Source: Mycobacterium gordonae (GTDB lineage Bacteria > Actinomycetota > Actinomycetes > Mycobacteriales > Mycobacteriaceae). Taken from it: a DNA stretch of 64,000 nt. Below, in pieces: positions 33,103-41,225 of this stretch. The stretch's first letter is position 1, and every line of letters starts with the position of its first letter. The notes beneath the pieces are model-generated. The model did no database searches. It saw only the letters and a program-made list of their open reading frames with translations, and was not told the origin of the DNA. Location of the stretch: contig NZ_CP070973.1 in NCBI RefSeq assembly GCF_017086405.1, positions 5,240,739 through 5,304,738 on the forward strand. The letters are read 5' to 3'. Position numbers and translations under genes: made by a program.

Positions 33103-34233
33103 TCAGATTTTGAGTGTGCAGTCGCCGGACGCGGTGGAGATGCAGGTCTGGATGCGGTCGCCTTCCCGGTGTTCGGTTCCGGACCTGAAATCGCGGACGT
33201 GTCCCGCTTCCAGTGGCAGGACGCAGGTTTGGCAGATGCCCATCCGGCAACCGAAGGGCATCTGGATTCCCACCTTCTCTCCGGCGTCCAAAAGTGACGT
33301 GGCGCCATCGATTTCAATGGTCTTATCGGAAATCGAGAAGGTGACCGTCCCACCCTCGCCGCCTTTGTCGGTAGCGGCGATCGTGAAGCGCTCCATGTGC
33401 AGCTGATCGGCGAGGTCGACTTTCTCCCAGAGTTTTTCAGCATCGTCCAGCAGCGCGGACGGGCCACAGACCCAGGCTGGCCGCTCCTTCCAATCCGCGG
33501 CGATGTCTGCGAGCTTGTCGAAATCGAGGTGCCCCTGAGTTTCGGTGAGCTGTAGATGAAGTCGGTAACCAGGCTGGGACTTCTCGAGTTCGCGCAACTC
33601 GTCGTGGAAGATCACGTCCGTTTCGCTCGGTGCGGAGTGGATGTGGACGATGTCGGCCTGCTGCCCGCGGGACCGGAAGGTCCGCAGCATGGCCATGACC
33701 GGCGTGATCCCGCTGCCAGCGGTGATGAAGAGAATCTTCTCCGGCGGCGGATCCGGTAGGGCGAAATCCCCCTTGGGCGCTGCGAGTCGGACAATCGTTC
33801 CCGGTTTGACGCCGTCCACCAGGTGGGTGGACAGGAAGCCCTCGGGCGTGGCCTTCACGGTGATGGTGATGTTCTTGTTGTCCCGGCGCGGAACCGAGGT
33901 CAACGAGTACGAACGCCAGTGCCAGCGACCGTCGATACGCAATCCGATGCCGACATACTGACCGGCCGTGTAATCGCCGGAGAACCCCCAACCCGGCTTG
34001 ATCGTCACGGTCGCCGAATCTTCAGTTTCCGGTTGTACACCGACAATCAGGCCGCGCAACTCACGCGCCGACCAGAGTGGGTTGAGGAATTTCAGATAAT
34101 CATCGGGCAGCAGGGGCGTGGTCGCTCGGGCAGCCAGCCCCCGCGCGACGTTCGCCCACGGCGTCGATGCTGTTTGAACGCCTTCTGCGGGCGCTTTGCT
34201 CCATCGCAGGACACTGCGAACAGTCGAACCCAT
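33103..34233 (-). CDS. Ferredoxin-NAD(P)H oxidoreductase partner of DesA3 (Rv3230c type)
   Basis: A 376-residue modular reductase. FAD domain: WHWRSYSLTSVPRR near 105, with the RxYS motif. NAD(P)H domain: ILFITAGSGITPVMAMLRTF near 167 and AWVCGPSALLDD near 253. C-terminal plant-type 2Fe-2S ferredoxin: PFGCRMGICQTCVLPLEAGH near 330, with a final cysteine in IQTCIS. It passes electrons from NAD(P)H to the desaturase encoded directly downstream. The family start MGSTVRSVLRWS is used. A 127-base gap to the tRNA holds the promoter, with no clear motif. Confidence 0.9.
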   Translation of the reverse strand: MGSTVRSVLRWSKAPAEGVQTASTPWANVARGLAARATTPLLPDDYLKFLNPLWSARELRGLIVGVQPETEDSATVTIKPGWGFSGDYTAGQYVGIGLRIDGRWHWRSYSLTSVPRRDNKNITITVKATPEGFLSTHLVDGVKPGTIVRLAAPKGDFALPDPPPEKILFITAGSGITPVMAMLRTFRSRGQQADIVHIHSAPSETDVIFHDELRELEKSQPGYRLHLQLTETQGHLDFDKLADIAADWKERPAWVCGPSALLDDAEKLWEKVDLADQLHMERFTIAATDKGGEGGTVTFSISDKTIEIDGATSLLDAGEKVGIQMPFGCRMGICQTCVLPLEAGHVRDFRSGTEHREGDRIQTCISTASGDCTLKI

Positions 34234-34360
34234 AGTTCTTCCCCGGTGGTGTCAGAGGCTTCCGTGAGTCGGTTGAAGCACGGTAACCATCCGACTTCCC
34301 GATCCGAGCTTTCGATAAACACTTGTTCGCTCAAATGAGCAGAGCGCTTAGCAAGATGAG

Positions 34361-34443
34361 TGCGGGCGGAGGGACTCGAACCCACACGCTCTACGAGCAC
34401 CGGCACCTAAAGCCGGCATGTCTGCCAATTTCATCACGCCCGC
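34361..34443 (-). tRNA. tRNA-Leu (UAG anticodon)
   Basis: The 83-base minus-strand sequence folds as a class II tRNA: a 7-bp acceptor stem GCGGGCG/CGCCCGC, D-arm with AATTGGCAGAC, anticodon loop CTTTAGG (anticodon at 34407-34409), a long variable arm, GGTTCGAGTCC in the T-arm and discriminator A. CCA is not encoded. It reads CUA (and CUN by wobble) leucine codons. Confidence 0.95.
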
Positions 34444-34598
34444 TACGTTGCCCGATCGTACCGCCCGGCTTGGGCACCCGATCGTCAGTGTGGCTCTCCA
34501 CAGCCTGTACCGCATCCCCGTGACCACAAGGGCCCGGCCAGGCGATCAGCTGAGGAGTTCGACGCCCCGCTCAGAGCCGTCGGAAATCACCAACGCGG

Positions 34599-34604
34599 TA
34601 CCGT
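34599..34604 (+). promoter_or_regulatory. -10 box of leaderless lprD
   Basis: TACCGT lies exactly six bases before the GTG at 34611, with no ribosome-binding site between. The identical TACCGT-N6-start arrangement precedes the epimerase gene at 55131. Confidence 0.55.
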
Positions 34605-34610
34605 CGTAGG

Positions 34611-34994
34611 GTGTCCACCCCCGTCCGCACGAGACGCCGCCGACCGGCGGCGATAGCTCTGGTCGTCTTTGCCGCGTGCGGGTGCCTGGCGCTGGGGTGG
34701 TGGCAGTGGACCCGATTTCAGTCGGTGTCCGGCAGCTACCAAAACCTCGGCTATGCGCTGCAGTGGCCGATGTTCGCCGCCTTCTGCGTCTACGCGTACC
34801 GTAAATTCGTTCGCTACGAAGACGTGCCACCGGCCCCGCGGGACACGGTCACCGAGATTCCTCCCGGCCTGCTTCCTGAGCGACCGCAACCCGAACCGCA
34901 ACAGCCTGATGATCCCGCACTGCGCGAGTACAACGCCTACCTGGCCGAACTCGCCAAGCAAGACGCTGCACAGCAGAAAAGGACGACCGCATGA
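34611..34994 (+). CDS. lprD: LprD-like membrane protein/lipoprotein (Rv1343c homologue)
   Basis: A 127-residue protein with a basic N-terminus, a hydrophobic segment at 12-30 (AALVVFAACGCLALGWW-like) and a second at 48-60. FQSVSGSYQNLGYALQWPMF (36-55) is characteristic of LprD. The two cysteines after the first hydrophobic stretch are the candidate lipidation site, though the lipobox is weak (FAAC). The C-terminus is Pro/Glu/Gln-rich and polar. Its function is unknown. The downstream DUF3817 gene overlaps by four bases, as in M. tuberculosis. Confidence 0.8.
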   Translation: MSTPVRTRRRRPAAIALVVFAACGCLALGWWQWTRFQSVSGSYQNLGYALQWPMFAAFCVYAYRKFVRYEDVPPAPRDTVTEIPPGLLPERPQPEPQQPDDPALREYNAYLAELAKQDAAQQKRTTA

Positions 34995-35341
34995 GCACAC
35001 CTGAGACGCCCGAACGCAGTGCTCCGGCGTTCCCCGTCGAAAAGATCCGCACCGCGTTGCTGGCGTATCGGGTGCTGGCGTGGACGACGGGTATCTGGCT
35101 GATCGTGTTGTGCGGCGAGGTTGTCTCGCACCTGGTCTACCACCATGAGATCCGGTGGATCGAAGTCGTCCACGGCTGGGTGTACTTCGTTTACGTACTG
35201 GCCGCGTTCAACCTCGCGATCAAGGTCCGGTGGCCGATCGGCAAGACCATCGGCGTGCTGCTCGCCGGCACCATCCCGTTGCTGGGGATCATCGTCGAGC
35301 ACCGGCAGACCAAAGAGGTCAAGGCGAACTTCCCCGTCTGA
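34991..35341 (+). CDS. DUF3817 membrane protein (Rv1342c homologue)
   Basis: A 116-residue protein with three membrane helices: LAYRVLAWTTGIWLIVLCGE (23-42), then WIEVVHGWVYFVYVLAAFNL, then IGKTIGVLLAGTIPLLGIIV, matching DUF3817. ATG at 34991 overlaps the lprD TGA (ATGA). Function unknown; the fixed pairing with lprD suggests a joint envelope role. It ends five bases from the convergent rdgB. Confidence 0.85.
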   Translation: MSTPETPERSAPAFPVEKIRTALLAYRVLAWTTGIWLIVLCGEVVSHLVYHHEIRWIEVVHGWVYFVYVLAAFNLAIKVRWPIGKTIGVLLAGTIPLLGIIVEHRQTKEVKANFPV

Positions 35342-35345
35342 TCGC

Positions 35346-35951
35346 TCACAGCGCCCGCAGCGCCGGCAGCAACAGGGCCAGCGCGCGACCGCGGTGCGAA
35401 ACCGCGTCCTTCTCGGCCGGGCTGAGTTGCGCAGCCGTCCGGCCATCGGCGTCGGCGGGAAGGAAGACCGGGTCGTAGCCGAATCCGCCGTCCCCGCGCG
35501 ACTCGTGAGCGATGCTGCCGGGCCACTCGCCGCGCACCACGACCGCGTCGGTACCGGAGACCAGCGCACAGGCCGAGACGAACGCCGCGCCGCGCCGCTC
35601 GTCGGGCACGTCGCGCAGCTGCGCCAGCAGCAATGAGGTGTTCGCGGCGTCGTCGCCATGGCTGCCCGACCAGCGTGCGGACAGCACGCCGGGCATGCCG
35701 TTCAGAGCGTCGACTTCCAGCCCCGAATCATCTGCGACGCTTGGCAATCCGGTGGCGCGGAACGCGTCCCGGGCCTTGGCCAGCGCGTTGTCCTCGAAAG
35801 TCGCTCCGGTTTCCGGCGCCTCGTCGAACGTCGGCACGTCATCCAGCGACACCAACGTCAGCCCGGATAAGCCGGCGCTGTCCAGCACTCGTTGCAACTC
35901 GGCCAGCTTCTTGCGGTTGCGGCTGGCCACCAGCAGCCGTGATGATCGCAA
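35346..35951 (-). CDS. rdgB: RdgB/HAM1 XTP/dITP diphosphatase
   Basis: A 201-residue house-cleaning nucleotide pyrophosphatase that removes dITP/XTP. Motifs: LLVASRNRKKLAEL (residues 6-19, substrate site), TFEDNALAKARDAF near 51, VADDSGLEVDALNGMPGVLS near 72 with the catalytic aspartate, GDGGFGYDPVFLP near 155 and SHRGRALALL near the end. The start is uncertain: the frame begins at a TTG (35951) after an in-frame stop, with no ribosome site. It follows rph by 44 bases, as in M. tuberculosis (Rv1340-Rv1341). Confidence 0.88.
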   Translation of the reverse strand: MRSSRLLVASRNRKKLAELQRVLDSAGLSGLTLVSLDDVPTFDEAPETGATFEDNALAKARDAFRATGLPSVADDSGLEVDALNGMPGVLSARWSGSHGDDAANTSLLLAQLRDVPDERRGAAFVSACALVSGTDAVVVRGEWPGSIAHESRGDGGFGYDPVFLPADADGRTAAQLSPAEKDAVSHRGRALALLLPALRAL

Positions 35952-35995
35952 GCGCGGCGAAGCCGGGCGCAGCGGGTCATCACCTACCGACCCGG

Positions 35996-36775
35996 TCAGC
36001 TCCCGAACGCTTTCGGCGCCTTCGGCCCCTCGGGAAGCACGCCCGGATAGGGCAGCGCCAACGCTTCACGCTGGGCGGCGAACAGCTTGTCGCACGCCCC
36101 CAGGGCCATATCGAGCAGCTTGTCCAAGGTCGACCGCGGGAACGTCGCGCCCTCGCCGGTCCCCTGCACCTCGACGAGCGTGCCCGTGTCGGTGGCGACG
36201 ACGTTCATGTCGACCTCCGCGCGGGAGTCCTCTTCGTAGGGCAGGTCGACGCGGACCCGGCCGTCGACCACGCCGACGCTCACTGCCGCAATCGCGCACG
36301 ACAGGGGTCTGGGATCCGACAGCTTGCCTGCCGCCGACAGGTAGGTGACCGCATCGGCCAAGGCCACGTACGCGCCGGTGATGGCCGCCGTCCGGGTACC
36401 GCCGTCGGCCTGCAAGACGTCACAGTCGACGGCGATCGTGTTCTCGCCCAACGCTGCCAGATCAATGCACGCCCGCAGCGACCGGCCGACCAACCGGCTG
36501 ATCTCCTGCGTGCGCCCACCGACACGGCCCTTCACGGACTCCCGGTCCGATCGGGTGTGCGTAGCCGACGGCAGCATCGCGTACTCCGCAGTGAGCCAAC
36601 CCAAGCCCGAACCCTTGCGCCAGCGCGGCACCCCTTCGGTGACGCTAGCGGTGCACATGACCTTCGTGCCGCCGAATTCAATGAGCACCGAACCCGCCGG
36701 ATGGTCGGTGAAACCCCGCGTGATGGTTACGGGGCGAAGCTCGTCGTCAAGACGGCCGTCTTCTCGTTTGGACAC
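35996..36775 (-). CDS. rph: RNase PH
   Basis: A 259-residue phosphorolytic 3' exoribonuclease that trims tRNA 3' ends. Visible motifs: GFTDHPAGSVLIEFGGTKVM near 22; RDRESVKGRVGGRTQEISRL near 86 (reads SDRESVKGR), with the arginines that bind phosphate; CDVLQADGGTRTAAITGAYV near 118; and VDMNVVATDTG near 180. GTG at 36775 has a TAGGGT box seven bases upstream and no ribosome site, indicating a leaderless transcript. Upstream open frame beyond it is rejected. Confidence 0.9.
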   Translation of the reverse strand: MSKREDGRLDDELRPVTITRGFTDHPAGSVLIEFGGTKVMCTASVTEGVPRWRKGSGLGWLTAEYAMLPSATHTRSDRESVKGRVGGRTQEISRLVGRSLRACIDLAALGENTIAVDCDVLQADGGTRTAAITGAYVALADAVTYLSAAGKLSDPRPLSCAIAAVSVGVVDGRVRVDLPYEEDSRAEVDMNVVATDTGTLVEVQGTGEGATFPRSTLDKLLDMALGACDKLFAAQREALALPYPGVLPEGPKAPKAFGS

Positions 36776-36782
36776 GTCGTCC

Positions 36783-36788
36783 ACCCTA
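36783..36788 (-). promoter_or_regulatory. -10 box of probable leaderless rph
   Basis: On the minus strand TAGGGT ends seven bases before the rph GTG at 36775. The spacing suits initiation at or next to the start codon. Confidence 0.45.
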
Positions 36789-36902
36789 TCGGTGGTGCGA
36801 TGACGGCGTTCAGTGTGCGGCCACTGCTTCGGGGGTGCGGCCACGGCGGCGCTGGGCCGAAAATCGCGCCGTCAGTGCACCACCCGGCGCGTGTGTGCGC
36901 AC

Positions 36903-37682
36903 TCAGCCGGCCCGCCGGACTTCGATCGTCTCTCCGGGAACGACCGCATGCACGGGTCCGTCGAACTCGGCCTTGGCCTCGCTGATGACGTCCTCGCGAG
37001 AGGTCCACGGCGGAATATGCGTCAGCAGCAACTCCCGCACGCCGGCCTGCGCCGCGGCCCGCCCGGCTTCGGTGCCGGACAGGTGCAGAGCGGGTGGGTG
37101 CTTGGGCGAATGCGTCCACGACGCCTCGCACAGGAAGACGTCGGCGCCGCGGGCCAACTCGACCAGTTGGTCGCATTCACCGGTGTCACCGCTGTAGACC
37201 AGCGACGCCCCGCTCGGATCGGTGAACCGCAGTCCGAAAGACTCGGTCGGGTGCGCCACAACCCGGGGCAGGACGCTCAGCGCGCCGATGGTCACTGGCT
37301 CACCGTCGACCCAGTGGCGCACATCGAAGATGTCCGAACAATCGTCGATCTCGCCGCCGTACGGTGACGAGGCCGCCCCGAGCCGCGACCAGGTGTCGCT
37401 CGGGCCGTACAGCAACGCCTTGCCGCTGGGTTTCGCCGTCGGGTGATACCGGCGCCAGACGAACAAGCCCGGCACATCCAGGCAGTGGTCGGCGTGCAGA
37501 TGCGACAGCAGCACATGAACCGACCCGGGATCGGCATGTCTTTGCAGCGCCCCCAGCACACCCCCGCCGAAGTCGATGACAAGCGGCGGAGTGTCCGGTG
37601 CCCGGAGTAGATAACCCGACGCGGGCGAATCCGGACCCACCACGCTGCCGGAGCATCCGAGCACGGTTAGTCGCACGGACAC
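36903..37682 (-). CDS. Metallo-beta-lactamase-fold cyclic nucleotide phosphodiesterase (Rv1339 homologue)
   Basis: A 259-residue metallo-beta-lactamase-fold protein. The metal motif LSHLHADHCLD (HxHxDH, near 67-77) is intact, with later ligands in VYSGDTGECDQ near 175 and LLTHIPPWTS near 230. Its M. tuberculosis homologue Rv1339 has been reported to hydrolyse cAMP as an atypical class II phosphodiesterase. Adenylyl cyclase genes lie 20 kb away in this window. Three closely spaced in-frame GTGs exist (37676-37685); 37682 is used. It is the gene between rph and murI, as in M. tuberculosis. Confidence 0.87.
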   Translation of the reverse strand: MSVRLTVLGCSGSVVGPDSPASGYLLRAPDTPPLVIDFGGGVLGALQRHADPGSVHVLLSHLHADHCLDVPGLFVWRRYHPTAKPSGKALLYGPSDTWSRLGAASSPYGGEIDDCSDIFDVRHWVDGEPVTIGALSVLPRVVAHPTESFGLRFTDPSGASLVYSGDTGECDQLVELARGADVFLCEASWTHSPKHPPALHLSGTEAGRAAAQAGVRELLLTHIPPWTSREDVISEAKAEFDGPVHAVVPGETIEVRRAG

Positions 37683-37752
37683 CACTGTGCCATGCCCGTT
37701 ACCACGATGGGGAAAACATCGCCGCATTGGGCCATCAGAATCGTCGGCATTT

Positions 37753-38568
37753 TCACGAGACGGGAGTCTGGCGGGCCGGTTCGACGCCGACCACTGTGGG
37801 ACCTAGGAAACGCGATGCGAGTTTGGTGAACGCCTCGGGGTCGCCGGTGGCCTCGAACAGCCGGGTAGCCGGCGGGCCGTCATGGGGACGCAACAGGTCG
37901 AGTTCGGTGAGGACGCGGACAACTTGCTTGGCGGTCTCCTCGGCACTGGAGACCAGAGTGACCTCCTCGCCCATCACGAGCTGAATCAGCCCGGACAGCA
38001 GCGGATAGTGCGTACAACCCAGCACCAGGGTGTCGATCTCGGCGCGCTGCAGCGGCTCCAGGTAACCCTCGGCCAGGCCCAGGACCTGCCGCCCACTGGT
38101 GACGCCGCGCTCGACGAAGTCGACGAAACGGGGGCATGCCACCGCCGTGATCTCGGTGTCCCGGGCTGCGGCGAAGGCGTCCTGGTAGGCGTGCGAAGTG
38201 ATCGTCGCCCGCGTGCCGATCACGCCGATTCGGCCGTTACGGGTGGCTGCGACCGCACGGCGCACAGCCGGCAGGATCACTTCGACGACGGGCACGTCGT
38301 ACCGTTCACGTGCGTCGCGCAGGCAGGCGGCCGATGCTGAATTGCAGGCGATGACCAACGCTTTGACGCCACGACTGACCAGGTCGTCACCGATGGCCAG
38401 CGCGTGCGCGCGGATCTCGGGGATGGCCAGCGGCCCGTACGGGCCGTTGCCGGTGTCGCCGACGTAGATGATGTCCTCGTCGGGCAGTTGGTCGATGATC
38501 GCCCGCGCGACGGTGAGCCCTCCCACGCCGGAATCGAAGACCCCGACGGGAGCCAGCGGCGAACTCAT
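37753..38568 (-). CDS. murI: Glutamate racemase
   Basis: A 271-residue racemase supplying D-glutamate for peptidoglycan. Motifs: VGVFDSGVGGLTVARAI (residues 8-24), VGDTGNGPYG, first catalytic cysteine in VIACNSASA near 75, and second in LVLGCTHYPLL near 185. ATG at 38568 overlaps the rhomboid stop (ATGA), so the two genes are coupled. The much longer open frame upstream is only the shadow of the rhomboid gene. Confidence 0.93.
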   Translation of the reverse strand: MSSPLAPVGVFDSGVGGLTVARAIIDQLPDEDIIYVGDTGNGPYGPLAIPEIRAHALAIGDDLVSRGVKALVIACNSASAACLRDARERYDVPVVEVILPAVRRAVAATRNGRIGVIGTRATITSHAYQDAFAAARDTEITAVACPRFVDFVERGVTSGRQVLGLAEGYLEPLQRAEIDTLVLGCTHYPLLSGLIQLVMGEEVTLVSSAEETAKQVVRVLTELDLLRPHDGPPATRLFEATGDPEAFTKLASRFLGPTVVGVEPARQTPVS

Positions 38569-39224
38569 ATCTTGGGATGCGGCGAACGAAGAGCCTTCTT
38601 CCGCTCGCGGGATTTGCGTTCGGGCGCCGACAGCAGGTACGCCGCCACGACCCCGGCGATCGCGCCGCACAGGTGCCCCTGCCAGGACACGCCGCCGCAC
38701 ACACCAAGCACCGGCAGGGCGCCGAGCAGCACGCCGCCGTACACGAACAGCACCACCAAGCCGATGATGATGTCCCAGACGTGGCGGACGAAAATCCCGA
38801 ACACGAGCAGGAACGCCAGCCAGCCGAAGATCAGGCCGGAGGCGCCGATGTGGTCGGTGGGGCCACAGCTGCTCCCGACATTGCCGATGAGCCAGGTCCC
38901 GAAGCCGCCCAGAATCCAGATGATCGCCGTCGCCCAGACGAACCGGGACAACCCGGCCAGTGTCATCAGAAAGCCCAGCACCAGCATCGGCACGGTGTTG
39001 GCGATCAGATGCTGCCAGTTGGCGTGCAATACAGGGGCGAACACGATGCCCCACAAGCCGTCGGTGGTGAGCGGCCGGATGCCGTTGCGGTCCAGCCGGC
39101 CGCCGCTGAGTTGATCGATCAGCTCGATGACGTAGAGCAGGGCGACGAAGGTGATGACCGTCGTCGCGCCGATCACCCAGCCAGGCTTCTTGTTCGACTC
39201 AGTCGCCGGGGCGCGCTTATTCAT
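38565..39224 (-). CDS. Rhomboid-family intramembrane protease (Rv1337 homologue)
   Basis: A 219-residue membrane protein with six helices. The rhomboid signature is present: HANWQHLIANTVPMLVLG near 67 in the second helix, the catalytic serine in DHIGASGLIFGW near 128, and the catalytic histidine in SWQGHLCGAIAG near 182. A basic tail follows. The start codon and its ribosome site (GAGGAGGAGCGG) lie inside the first unit of a MIRU-like tandem repeat, so the repeat directly supplies the translation signal. It is coupled to murI downstream. Confidence 0.88.
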   Translation of the reverse strand: MNKRAPATESNKKPGWVIGATTVITFVALLYVIELIDQLSGGRLDRNGIRPLTTDGLWGIVFAPVLHANWQHLIANTVPMLVLGFLMTLAGLSRFVWATAIIWILGGFGTWLIGNVGSSCGPTDHIGASGLIFGWLAFLLVFGIFVRHVWDIIIGLVVLFVYGGVLLGALPVLGVCGGVSWQGHLCGAIAGVVAAYLLSAPERKSRERKKALRSPHPKI

Positions 39225-39399
39225 CTGCGCCGCTCCTCCTCATCGCTCCGCTCTGCATCGTCGCCGGCGGGCTCATCTGCGCCGCTCCTCCTCATCGCTC
39301 CGCTCTGCATCGTCGCCGGCGGGCTCATCTGCGCCGCTCCTCCTCATCGCTCCGCTCTGCATCGTCGCCGGCGGGCTCATCTGCGCCGCTCCTCATCGC
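39221..39399. repeat. MIRU-like tandem array, 52-bp unit, three full copies plus a partial
   Basis: Identical units occupy 39221-39272, 39273-39324 and 39325-39376, followed by a partial copy to about 39399. The unit, read on the plus strand, includes CTCCTCCTCATCGCTCCGCT and CTGCATCGTCGCCGGCGG, which match what I recall of the M. tuberculosis MIRU sequence. On the minus strand each unit carries a purine-rich ribosome site and an ATGA. The array lies between cysO and the rhomboid gene. Confidence 0.85.
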
Positions 39400-39438
39400 A
39401 CTACCACCAAATGTCCAGGTTACCGGTAGTCAACGCCA

Positions 39439-39711
39439 CTATCCGCCCGCGACCGCCGGCAGGATCGTGATCGAGTCGCCGTCGGCGACGGCGGTGTCCA
39501 GACCTCCGGAGAAGCGCACATCCTCGTCGTTCACGTAGATGTTCACGAAGCGGTGCAGCCGGTCATTATCGAGGAGTCGATCCGAGATTCCCGCGTAGTT
39601 GGCCTCCAGGTCTTTGATGACCGCTCCCAGCGTGTCGCCGTTCGCAGAGACGCGCTTCTCGCCGCCGGTGTGGGGTCGCAGGATGGTCGGAATGGAGACG
39701 TTGACGGTCAT
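39439..39711 (-). CDS. cysO: CysO sulfur-carrier protein (ThiS/MoaD family)
   Basis: A 90-residue ubiquitin-like sulfur carrier ending in the required Gly-Gly (LPAVAGG). Typical fold segments are IPTILRPHTGGEKRV and HRFVNIYVNDEDVRF. In M. tuberculosis CysO thiocarboxylate donates sulfur to O-phosphoserine through CysM, and Mec then releases cysteine. Mec lies immediately upstream here, but no cysM follows; a MIRU-like array occupies that place. CAGGAG precedes the ATG. Confidence 0.92.
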   Translation of the reverse strand: MTVNVSIPTILRPHTGGEKRVSANGDTLGAVIKDLEANYAGISDRLLDNDRLHRFVNIYVNDEDVRFSGGLDTAVADGDSITILPAVAGG

Positions 39712-39735
39712 GCTGGCCTTTCTCCTGGTGTGAGC

Positions 39736-40149
39736 TCAGTACTGTTCGACGATGTCAACAGGTTCCTCGCTCACGACCCCGTTGACAATGCGGTAGCTGC
39801 GCAGCTCGTGGCAATGAGGATCGCGAGTGGACACCAACACATAGTGCGCGTCCGGTTCGGCAGCCAGATCGATGTCCGTCCGGCTCGGATACGCCTCGGT
39901 GCTCGGGTGCGAGTGGTAGATGACGACGAGCACGTCATCCGACCGTTCCAGGGCCCGCCACACCCGAAGTTGCTCACCGGAGTCGAATCGATAGGACGTC
40001 GGCGAGCGTTCGGCATTGGCCATCGGGATGTGCCGCTCCGGCCGATCCGAGCCTGCCGCACCGGCCAGCACGCCGCAGGCTTCGTCCGGATGATCACGAC
40101 GGGCATGCGCGACGATCGCCTCGACGAGATCGGCCCGGATCACCAACAT
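39736..40149 (-). CDS. mec: Mec, JAMM metalloprotease of CysO-cysteine
   Basis: A 137-residue zinc JAMM/MPN protease that cleaves the CysO-cysteine adduct. The motif HSHPSTEAYPSRTDI (near residues 77-91; HxHP...SxxD) is intact, as is the N-terminal glutamate region HPDEACGVLAG. ATG at 40149 (MLVIRADLVEAI) is the family start. It is 24 bases upstream of cysO in the same orientation; the S58 peptidase gene ends 10 bases before it. Confidence 0.92.
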   Translation of the reverse strand: MLVIRADLVEAIVAHARRDHPDEACGVLAGAAGSDRPERHIPMANAERSPTSYRFDSGEQLRVWRALERSDDVLVVIYHSHPSTEAYPSRTDIDLAAEPDAHYVLVSTRDPHCHELRSYRIVNGVVSEEPVDIVEQY

Positions 40150-40159
40150 CGGCGCCGCG

Positions 40160-41197
40160 TCAATTCCCGAATGCGCCCGGCAGCACGTCGCGATAAGCCG
40201 GTATCGCGGCCACCGACTTCGCGGCAAGCACCCCGCCCAGTACGGCCCGGGCCAGGCAGTCGGCGGCCGCCGCTCCCACCGCGGTGACCAGACCGGTCTC
40301 CGGCGACAGCGCGGCCGGGGTGTTGGCACTCGGGGGCACCTCGACGGCGCCAGTGGCCAATGCGAACACCGTGTCACCGTCCAGCGGGGTGTGCGCGGGC
40401 CGCAGCGTCCGGGCCAGACCGTCGTGCGCAGCGATCGCTACGCGACGGCACGCCGCAGGGCTCAGCGCCGCATCGGTCGCCACCACCGCGATCGTGGTGT
40501 TCAGCTCGCTCAACGGGGACGGAAGCTGCGCCAGCGCCTCGATCTGCTCCAAAGGTGGCGGCGCGAGACCGAACTCATCGGTCAGTTCGGACATCCACGG
40601 CAAACCCGTGGTCGGATTCAGGGCTTCGCCGGCGGCGTTGACCACAGCCAGCGCGCCGACGGTGACGCCCACGGGCAAGGTCGCCGATGCGGTCCCCACG
40701 CCCCCTTTCAGCACTCCGACCCGCGCCCCTACCCCGGCACCGACCGTTCCCACGGCCACCGGCGCCGCGTCACCGGACCCGTCGGCCGCGACACACGCCG
40801 CGTACCCGAATTCGGCCGTCGGCCGACAGTTCCAAGCCCCCACCGGCAGGTCGAAGATCACCGCGCCCGGCACGATCGGCACCACACCGTCGCCCATCGC
40901 CACGCCCCGCTGCTGTTCTTCCAGCCAGCGCATGACGCCGTCGGCGGCGGCGAGGCCGAACGCACTGCCGCCGGCCAGCAACACGGCGTCCACATAGCGC
41001 ACGCTGTTGACCGGGTCGAGTAGGTCGGTCTCCCGGGTTCCCGGCGCGCCGCCGCGGCAGTCCACGGCACCCACCGTCCCCGGCGGGGGCAGCACCACGG
41101 TCACCCCACAGGCCCATCCGGCGCCGAGGCAAGCATCGGGGTCCAACCGGTGGTGATGGCCGACGCGGATCCCGCCGACGTCGGTGATGGAACTCAT
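40160..41197 (-). CDS. P1/S58 family aminopeptidase-like protein (Rv1333 homologue)
   Basis: A 345-residue Ntn-type peptidase of the DmpA family, made as a proenzyme that cuts itself before a Ser/Thr. The N-terminal ITDVGGIRVGHHH, LLAGGSAFGLAAADGVMRWL near 73 and LNTTIAVVATDAALS near 235 (the nucleophile Thr region) are present. Substrates may be small peptides; the mycobacterial enzyme's role is unclear. Part of the conserved clpS-to-rdgB region. Confidence 0.87.
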   Translation of the reverse strand: MSSITDVGGIRVGHHHRLDPDACLGAGWACGVTVVLPPPGTVGAVDCRGGAPGTRETDLLDPVNSVRYVDAVLLAGGSAFGLAAADGVMRWLEEQQRGVAMGDGVVPIVPGAVIFDLPVGAWNCRPTAEFGYAACVAADGSGDAAPVAVGTVGAGVGARVGVLKGGVGTASATLPVGVTVGALAVVNAAGEALNPTTGLPWMSELTDEFGLAPPPLEQIEALAQLPSPLSELNTTIAVVATDAALSPAACRRVAIAAHDGLARTLRPAHTPLDGDTVFALATGAVEVPPSANTPAALSPETGLVTAVGAAAADCLARAVLGGVLAAKSVAAIPAYRDVLPGAFGN

Positions 41198-41225
41198 CCG
41201 GCCGGCTTGTCTGCCGCAGTAGGGG

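Noticed and set aside
38569..39054. 162-residue N-terminal extension of MurI
   Set aside because: It is an antisense-frame shadow of the rhomboid gene on the same strand; MurI family homology starts at the ATG at 38568.
39221..39399. CRISPR array
   Set aside because: The units are contiguous with no unique spacers, so this is a tandem repeat, not CRISPR.
39151..39429. Plus-strand frames across the 52-bp repeats
   Set aside because: They only reflect the repeat period (52 bp cycles through frames) and have no start signals.
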